This document shows positions 32,310 to 39,043 of a stretch of DNA of 39,043 nucleotides, one piece after another (the stretch's first letter is position 1; the number at the start of each line of letters is the position of its first letter). This DNA is from Welwitschia mirabilis. Taxonomy: Eukaryota > Gnetophyta > Gnetopsida > Welwitschiales. Both the position numbers and the translations under genes were made by a program. The notes below the pieces were generated by a model. It was not told where the DNA came from. It searched no databases and saw only the letters and a list, made by a program, of their open reading frames with translations. The DNA is taken from contig JBOZIK010000001.1 in the NCBI GenBank assembly GCA_051453625.1, positions 18,084,970 through 18,124,012 on the forward strand, in the 5' to 3' direction.

Positions 32310-33640
32310 ATAAGTATTTATAGATTTATTTTTAATTGCATTTATTTGACTCTCCTAATAGTTTAAGTTAGTCTTACTTGGTGACAATATTCTTGGCTTA
32401 TTTAGGTTATACAGGGCCAATCTTCTTAACATGTCAATTTTGTACTTGGATAGGTATTCATTTAGATTTAGTTACACTTGCATTGTATTGCATCTTTAAT
32501 TTCTTACATCATTCCTAAGTTTGAATACATTCTCTATGAAAATCAATTCTCATTTCTCTCTCGTGAGTCTTCAATGGGTTACAATTGGGTCACTTCTATT
32601 TATACTAAAGTATGAATTTTGCAACATATATATATATGTATATGTATGTGATTCTCAATATTTATTAAGGAAAAAGGATTATAAAAATATATACTACAAC
32701 ATCTTGGCATCTTTGTCAGGGCTACTGAGGAGCATGAGGATTTTTGTTTCTTGGTGAGTAAATTAAATTTCTATTTGGTTCTTTATCTATAGTGACATTA
32801 TATTTTCATTTAGGATTTGTAGAACTTTAGTTTGTGGTTTTCTGTTTTCTTAGTCTATAATAGTAGTTTATCGTCTTGTCTATTATCCCAGTGATATTAA
32901 AAATGATGACATAGATTTATCAGTTCATTTTTTATTCTGTAAATTTTCTTTTTTGCTTCTTTAGTATTACATAAATATATGTCGTCTCCTCTATCATTCC
33001 CACAACAAGGTGGATGACAACCTCTATTCTTTTTTTCTTCTTTTGATTTTCTGCTAAATTTTTACTTTCTATTTCTGTTTTGATCATCCTATATGTTGTC
33101 TACATGATTAGAAGGATGATTATTAGTTGTTTTTTATTTTATTTTTATTATTTTATATCTGAAGGAGGTGATGATATGGTCAACTGAGGAAGGAAATATT
33201 AGAGAAGAAAGGGCTAATAGAAGAAAAACATTAAGAGAAGGAGTGGTCAATCTCGAATTAGAGTTAAGAACATAATTCCCAGATGCATACAATACCTCTT
33301 CTGAGTTCATTTTTTTTAAATATGGTTTTTTTAAGAAAAATAAAAAAATAAAGAAGAAAATAAAATTAAATATAAAGATACCATTATACATCTTTTGAGT
33401 GTTAAAAATCCAGACAATTTTGATAAAAAGATAAAACATTAGAGAAAGTAGAACTTGAACTTGACTATATTATTATCTTCCTTATCATTTTGAGATAGAT
33501 TCTATTTTTTTAATTCTTATCAATTATGAATAGTGATATAAGAACCCTTGGGAAAATTCTTATTGAAAGGAGGAGAAACTTGAAAAATTCTAAGAATAAT
33601 AGTAAGAAAATACTTTGAGAAATTTTTATAAAAAAAGGGA
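32310..33640 (+). other. Leader of element E, non-coding, with hairpins and TA/TG repeat
   Basis: There are no convincing frames. An AT/GT microsatellite runs at about 32619-32650. A near copy of the LTR hairpin motif is at 32990-33018, and a longer perfect stem, ATCATCCT (33083-33090) with AGGATGAT (33113-33120), follows. T-rich low-complexity sequence near 33120-33360 gives the spurious minus frame 33134-33439. Confidence 0.45.
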
Positions 33641-33644
33641 GAAC

Positions 33645-34842
33645 AACACAATATGATGTTAAAAGTAGGGATTAAGCTCATTCCTCTTTTTAATCATCTT
33701 ATTATTTTCCTTCTTCTTTTGAAACTTCATATAGAAATAACAATAAAAATTTTCCACATTTTAGGGATTCCACCTCATTTAGACAAGCTTCCTATAATTA
33801 TTTTTATTAATCCCAATCATCTTTCATGTATTACTATGAAGAAGAACCATCTTCTATTAACTGGTATGAGGAATAAAATGATTCATTAAAAGAAATAATA
33901 GATGAAATGATAAAGAAACAAGAAAATACCATTAAAAAACTAGAAAATTTGATTGAGATCTTACAACAAATACTATTACAAACACTAGGTTCTTTTGCAA
34001 CACGACAATCTCAAACCTATTCTTCTACATCCTACCTTAATAAAAATAAGAAGAACTTAGAAACAAATGATAATAATTCTTACTTTGAAAGAGAACATGA
34101 AATTTTATATCAAACTTCAATGTCCTACTCATTAGAAGATGAATAAAGGGTAGATAATAATGACTCAACTTAATCTTTCAATAATAAGGATGAGAATGAC
34201 CACATATTAGATGATGATATTAAGGTATTAGATTACATTCCTAGCATCAAATTACTACTAGACAATCTAAATGAAGAATCCACTCATGAAAAATCCAAAA
34301 ATTCTTTAATCCATGAAAATCATAATTATTGCATTTCTCCTTTGAATGAATTTAATGAACTAAAAAATGATAATATTCAACCAGATAATGAGAATGATGA
34401 AGAATAAGATGATGATGACATTGAAATATTAGATCATATTCCTAGTTTTTACTTACCTTGTAATGAGTATAAAGGAGTTCAACCTTTGAAATAAGTTTAA
34501 TATATGAGATTAATGGAGAATTTAAGTAAAGAAACAAAATCAGTGATGAATTTACATTACAAAAGGGAGTCATTCACTCCTATTATCAAGATAACAATTT
34601 GAGACAATAGTCAATAATAGTAACTCAATAACTAAAAATGAGGATTATAGTTTAGAATTAATAAGATTATTCAATATAGAGGAAGAAGAGTCAACTCAAA
34701 AAATATATTTATTTGATGAATCCATAAACTTAGAAAAGAAAAATAATCCTTAACAAAATAATAAAAAAGAGCAAGATATAATCAATGATATTAATAATAA
34801 ATAGGAAGGAGATATAATCAATGAAGAGGGAATCCAACTAAG
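33645..34842 (+). pseudogene. Gag-like ORF of element E, coiled coil and acidic
   Basis: A plus-strand frame runs with few stops from about 33645 to the gap at 34843. It contains an S/Y/F-rich N-terminal part (YNYFY, SQSSFMYYYEEEPSSINWYE), then EIIDEMIKKQENTIKKLENL, a clear heptad-like coiled coil (in the open frame 33907-34146). A long acidic N/D/E-rich stretch follows (34150-34800), with two repeats of a DDDI.(V/I)LD.IPS block at about 34213 and 34410. I see no CCHC knuckle. Position after the leader suggests Gag, but similarity to a named family is not evident to me. Confidence 0.45.
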
Positions 34843-35110
34843 NNNNNNNNNNNNNNNNNNNNNNNNNNNNNNNNNNNNNNNNNNNNNNNNNNNNNNNNNN
34901 NNNNNNNNNNNNNNNNNNNNNNNNNNNNNNNNNNNNNNNNNNNNNNNNNNNNNNNNNNNNNNNNNNNNNNNNNNNNNNNNNNNNNNNNNNNNNNNNNNNN
35001 NNNNNNNNNNNNNNNNNNNNNNNNNNNNNNNNNNNNNNNNNNNNNNNNNNNNNNNNNNNNNNNNNNNNNNNNNNNNNNNNNNNNNNNNNNNNNNNNNNNN
35101 NNNNNNNNNN
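34843..35110. other. Assembly gap (268 N)
   Basis: The non-round length suggests an estimated gap. It lies inside the coding part of element E. The 142-codon minus frame across it is an artefact. Confidence 0.99.
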
Positions 35111-35710
35111 ATCATGTCCCTGTCCTTAAAATTAATAAAACACATCATCTTAAGGACTCTACTCCAAAGATATCTCAATCCTTTTCTTTTAAAACTTTAT
35201 ATGCTACAAAAGGTAACATCTTTTTCTCTTTTACAAAGTCAACTCTACTTTGCACTTTTAATGATTATTCTTTTAAAAAATAAGACGTGGGATACCTTGG
35301 AACTCTAAATTGGGGCAAACTATACCTTCTTGATTCAAATCCATGATTAAAATTAAATGTTAAGAGCATCTTAGGTATGTAAAATCTATCTGAATCACTT
35401 AACCTATGAAGTTTCTTCAAAGACTTGGAATCCAAATTATACCATTAATGTCTCCCATGTTCAATATCAAGCTTTAATTGTAATTTATGTTTTAAATCTT
35501 TTATATCATGAGTTTGATAAGAGATTATTTTTCCATAAGTTATATGAACTTTTTAAATCTTATAGAGATAAACTTTCATGTGGTTATGCTAAATGAAAAA
35601 ACTCTTATTTCTTTAACAAAAATCCATGTCTTGAATTTAATGATAAAAAACTTCTTAATCTTATTAGGCATTCTATAGAGCCCTTAAAATATTCTTGAAT
35701 ATTTCTTTGA
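35111..35710 (+). pseudogene. Unrecognised coding remnant of element E
   Basis: After the gap, plus-strand frames stay protein-like for about 200 codons: VPVLKINKTHHLKDSTPKIS, FSFKTLYATKGN, FTKSTLLCTFNDYSF, then in another frame NVSHVQYQALIVIYVLNLLY, EFDKRLFFHKLYELFKSYRD and FNDKKLLNLIRHSIEPLKY. I cannot place it in reverse transcriptase, RNase H or integrase. It might be the C-terminal part of the preceding ORF or an env-like or other extra ORF. Confidence 0.35.
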
Positions 35711-36119
35711 GTACCTTCTTACATGCATTTTATAATGAAACTTATGATTTATAATGTTCTAATAAGAGATTATTTATCAATAATATTTACCACTTCTTTA
35801 TCTCTTATTTGAACTTTGAAATTTGTGCTATCAAAGTTTTATCTTTCTACTCTCTCTTCCTCTAATTTATTTTACTAAAAAATGATTACATACCTTTTAT
35901 GTTTTATCAATTGGTAAATATTTGATTTGGACCTTATTTCTCTGAAAGAATATAATATTCTAAGATCATAGCCTTAGAAACAAATCCTTCTTTTTTTCTT
36001 TTCAATAAAGTATTAAATAGATTTTAGGATTTGAAAAACATTTATTTTTAATTTGTGATGTTTTTCTTTTTTTTTCTTTGGTGTTTTTATAATTTTGAAT
36101 TTGGTGTTTATTTCAAGTA

Positions 36120-36260
36120 ATAAATTAATCTCTGGATGGTTAGGTCCTTACCTTATCTTTAAAAAAGTATATTCTAATGATTATGTTGAGATTTCTGATT
36201 TAACCACTAAAGAAATTCGGAATGTTAATGGACAAAAAGATTAAATATATATGAGAAATC
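36120..36260 (+). pseudogene. Gypsy pol C-terminal tail (element E)
   Basis: The frame reads SGWLGPYLIFKKVYSNDYVE, then ISDLTTKEIRNVNGQKD. This is the GPY/F-type module followed by a VNG block that closes plant gypsy pol proteins. With no integrase core upstream (apart from possible loss in the 268-N gap), it marks element E as a deletion derivative of a gypsy element. Confidence 0.6.
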
Positions 36261-37860
36261 TTTTGATATGAACATAATAGAAACACTAGCCTTAGATATT
36301 CCCCTTAATGAGAAGAGCTCCTTCCCTACTATTATTTGAATTTTCTCTTAGTTTATTCTTTTAAAATCCATTATGATATCATTTAATCATCTTTTAAACA
36401 TGACTTATGTATTTGTTTTATTTCCATAACTAGTCTTTAACTTGGGAATTTTAGAGTGGTAAGATTGAATTCATCCAATCTTAAGACATTCCCATATCTA
36501 TGAACTTCATTTTTAAGGAAGATGTTTTATTTTTGACTTTTTCCTTTTAATGATGAAAGGTCTTAGATTATTCATAGGTATTCTTGTCTATTTTTATCTT
36601 GTTACTTCACCTTCATCTTTCAGAGTATTTAATCATGTGAAAATTTTCTTTTGTGTTAAAAAAAAATTGAAATAAGACCATGATGTTTTATATTTGAGAT
36701 AGCTCAAAAACATGGTCACTATGATGTCCTACTACAAGTACACTGGGGTAAATTTTCTTGAGAGGGGCCTTTAATAGTGTAATTTGGCAGTTGTAAAAAC
36801 TCCACTAGGAGGCCAGTTGGTCATGCTTTATGAGTCCTTACTTCTCTGATTGTGGTTGCACTCCCTTCATCATGGATAGTTAGACAATAAAATAATTTTA
36901 AAAAACTTAGAAGATAAAGGATTAGTGGTATTCCTAGTATTATCAGAGGCATTGCTTATTTCCTAGACTCTTAGTCTTTTTATGTGATCATTTCATTTCT
37001 AAAGATTCAGGTATTTATTTTGAGATGTAAGTAGGTAAGTTCATTTTTGAGCAACTCTTTGATCTTATCACTTATTGTTTAAATCATTTAATTTTACCAT
37101 CATCATTACCACTACCTTATCGAATGAAATTTTTTACACATCAAGTCATGCATTTTAAAATTTAGTGATGTTGTGATTTCTTCCATGGAAGTCTGCTAGG
37201 TTAACATTCAGGGTAGGTAAGTTATCTTCTTTATGTTCCTAATGTTCTTTTTTTTTTCATTTTCTTTTGTTATTTATTCAGTTATTCCAAAATCATTTTC
37301 ATATTTTCTTATCATGTTAGGAACTTAACATTTAATGGTTTTCTTGCTTAGTTTTTAATAAGAGTTGCTTTTCTTGATTAGATAAGTTTCTTTGAAATTT
37401 TATGTTATTCATTTCTAGTCATTTGGATTTTTAAATACTATTCATAATCATTTTTTTAAAGGCACATTTTGTAGACACTCATGAATCTGCTTCATTCCAA
37501 ATAGCGCTTTTTCATATTTTTTAAAACTTTTCCTAAATCTTTATTTTTCAAATTTGACATTTTTCCATTTAGCTTTGCACTTACTTTCTCAACTATCAAA
37601 ATTTAACAACACCCATCATCCGTCTTTTTGTTTCTATCTAATTTCTTTTCTTCACTAACTAACATGGGATGTATTATTTTTCTTGAGGGAGAGCATGACT
37701 CATTTTCATGGCTAATTTTCATAATATTTTAAGTTATTTCTAAGATTTTATAAGAATAATTTCTTGTAAATTTCACTCCATACACATGATGCATTACATG
37801 TTATTTCGCTATGTGATATGTTTGAGATTATTTATGAGCCTATTTAATAAATTCTAAATT
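36261..37860 (+). other. Non-coding 3' region of element E
   Basis: 1.6 kb of AT-rich sequence without sustained frames, T-rich on the plus strand. I see no LTR, tandem repeat or RNA gene here. Confidence 0.4.
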
Positions 37861-38002
37861 GATTTTTTTAAAGACAATTTGGCTCACAATTATAGTTGTT
37901 CATCTAGTTTTTATTAGGAACTAACAAAGGCTAAGTTAAAGGCTATGAGATACCACCAAATTGTATGTATTTGATGGCATGTTATGAGCTATTTTATAGG
38001 GT
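37861..38002 (+). repeat. First copy of internal tail, polypurine tract and LTR start (element E)
   Basis: Sequence from about 37872 (CAATTTGGCTCACAATTATAG) through a purine-rich AAGTTAAAGGC to an LTR start at 37944 (TATGAGATACC) and 59 bases of LTR is repeated at 38483-38615 with about 80% similarity. The gap cuts this copy. Confidence 0.7.
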
Positions 38003-38482
38003 NNNNNNNNNNNNNNNNNNNNNNNNNNNNNNNNNNNNNNNNNNNNNNNNNNNNNNNNNNNNNNNNNNNNNNNNNNNNNNNNNNNNNNNNNNNNNNNNNN
38101 NNNNNNNNNNNNNNNNNNNNNNNNNNNNNNNNNNNNNNNNNNNNNNNNNNNNNNNNNNNNNNNNNNNNNNNNNNNNNNNNNNNNNNNNNNNNNNNNNNNN
38201 NNNNNNNNNNNNNNNNNNNNNNNNNNNNNNNNNNNNNNNNNNNNNNNNNNNNNNNNNNNNNNNNNNNNNNNNNNNNNNNNNNNNNNNNNNNNNNNNNNNN
38301 NNNNNNNNNNNNNNNNNNNNNNNNNNNNNNNNNNNNNNNNNNNNNNNNNNNNNNNNNNNNNNNNNNNNNNNNNNNNNNNNNNNNNNNNNNNNNNNNNNNN
38401 NNNNNNNNNNNNNNNNNNNNNNNNNNNNNNNNNNNNNNNNNNNNNNNNNNNNNNNNNNNNNNNNNNNNNNNNNNNNNNNNNN
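38003..38482. other. Assembly gap (480 N)
   Basis: An estimated-size gap inside the first LTR copy. All four frames called across it (within 37936-38537) are artefacts. Confidence 0.99.
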
Positions 38483-38556
38483 TACAGATAATTTAGCTTG
38501 CAATTATAGTTGTTCATCTAGTTTTATTAAGGACTAATAAAATCTAAGTGAGGGGC
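38483..38556 (+). repeat. Second copy of internal tail and polypurine tract (element E)
   Basis: It begins in TAATTTAGCTTGCAATTATAG, passes the shared TTGTTCATCTAGTTTT phrase, and ends in the polypurine tract AAGTGAGGGGC (38546-38556), which is better preserved than that of the first copy. Confidence 0.7.
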
Positions 38557-39043
38557 TGTGACACACTTCTAAATTTTATGTATTTGATGTGGTGTTATGA
38601 GCTATTTTGTAGGACATTCATACAGGTTTAGATGCAATTCTGAGGATTATGGAGGATTGACAAATGATCATAGAAAAATGTGTAATTCTTGGCATATTTA
38701 GAGGCATTTTAGGCATATTCTGATATACATGGCTTTGAAGGAAGATCACTAATGCAAAAGGAAGACTTTTATTGAGTTTAAAAAAACAAAGAGGACTATT
38801 GTCCTCTCTATCATCTCCACAATAGGCAGGATGATAGCATTGTAGATGTCACATGGAAATGTTAACATGGACTAGATCAGGTACTATTGAGTCATCTTTT
38901 CTAAAGGGTTGTCATTCCCATGGTCATTCATAGGACATGTAGAATGACGAATATAACATTTACACCATTGTTTCCTTAGTCGTTCCTATTGCGACACCAA
39001 CTTAAGTGTATTTGATAGGGTATTTTGATTTGTTTTGCAGATA
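38557..39043 (+). repeat. 3' LTR of element E, truncated by the window end
   Basis: It starts TGTGACACAC and aligns with the 5' LTR at 31484 onwards, including the inverted-repeat motif TATCATC...GATGATA at 38809-38836. The promoter and U5 part are outside the window. Confidence 0.8.

Larger units (their letters stand above)
31484..39043 (+). mobile_element. Plus-strand LTR element E (gypsy-derived, lacking most of pol)
   Basis: A 5' LTR (31484-32298), a primer-binding site, a leader with hairpins, a gag-like ORF, a coding remnant ending in a gypsy pol tail, and a polypurine tract plus 3' LTR (38557 to the window end). Reverse transcriptase and integrase cores were not found, though 268 N lie inside. 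The partner LTRs look about 80% alike by eye. The target duplication cannot be checked because the 3' LTR leaves the window. Confidence 0.7.

Noticed and set aside
33134-33439. 101-codon minus-strand frame rich in F, I and K
   Set aside because: Low-complexity A/T runs of the leader of E; no membrane-protein logic or family likeness.
37936-38537. Four long frames of 169-193 codons
   Set aside because: They consist almost wholly of N and only exist because the gap has no stops. The same holds for 5736-5921, 5785-6042, 13627-13884 and 34750-35178.
1-39043. CRISPR array, tRNA or rRNA genes, bacterial operons
   Set aside because: No regularly spaced short identical repeats, no full tRNA-like fold with both boxes other than the SINE-like copy, and no sustained intact genes. 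Everything points to plant retroelement DNA.

Overview
This is a gene-poor, strongly A+T-rich stretch (about 70% A+T by eye) of an angiosperm nuclear genome, probably heterochromatic. Almost everything recognisable is a decayed LTR retrotransposon. Reading frames of plant Ty3/gypsy and Ty1/copia elements can be followed for hundreds of codons on both strands, but they are cut by TAA/TAG stops, frameshifts and codon changes of the C-to-T / G-to-A kind. I find no intact cellular gene, tRNA, rRNA or CRISPR array. The sequence has six runs of N.

Left and centre (1-25725) form a nest that can be untangled. (A) The oldest layer is a minus-strand Ty3/gypsy chromovirus-like element: start of its 3' LTR at 349 reading left, polypurine tract at 350-364, gag at 25372-24371, and a repeated initiator-Met primer-binding-like array at 25481-25725. 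Its pol is missing. (B) A plus-strand Ty1/copia (Sirevirus-like) element inserted into A. It has the 5-bp target duplication TACCT at 697-701 and 24366-24370, a split 5' LTR (702-1503 and 17379-17823), a primer-binding site, a copia gag, a second unrelated degenerate ORF, a polypurine tract and a 3' LTR (22883-24365). It has no recognisable protease, integrase or reverse transcriptase. (C) A minus-strand Ty3/gypsy-type element with TGATGAG...CTCATCA LTRs (1504-2422 and 16411-17378) landed inside the 5' LTR of B. It holds a gag-protease piece (16410-14190) and, at its other end, a long coiled-coil ORF (4830-2460). (D) Inside C lies a second, separate gag-pol on the same strand (about 14060-8870), whose integrase has lost two of its three catalytic acidic residues.

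Right part (25726-39043): an AT-rich stretch that may hold the 5' LTR of A; a tRNA-derived SINE-like copy (26775-26875); a plus-strand Athila/Tat-type pol (26935-29410) lacking its gag and LTRs; a small second-ORF remnant (30808-31330); and then a plus-strand LTR element (31484 to beyond the window end). This last element has a leader with repeated hairpins, a coiled-coil/acidic gag-like ORF, only the tail of pol, and a duplicated polypurine tract plus LTR start around a gap (37932-38556).

The parts do not cooperate as a pathway. They are successive insertions, each dead. The points most worth a second look are the copia element with a foreign second ORF and repeated near-palindromic AGATGTCT motifs, the similar second-ORF module in three different elements, the tandem primer-binding-site array, the repeated hairpins in an LTR and its leader, and a 71-bp exact duplication flanking a gap that is almost certainly an assembly error.
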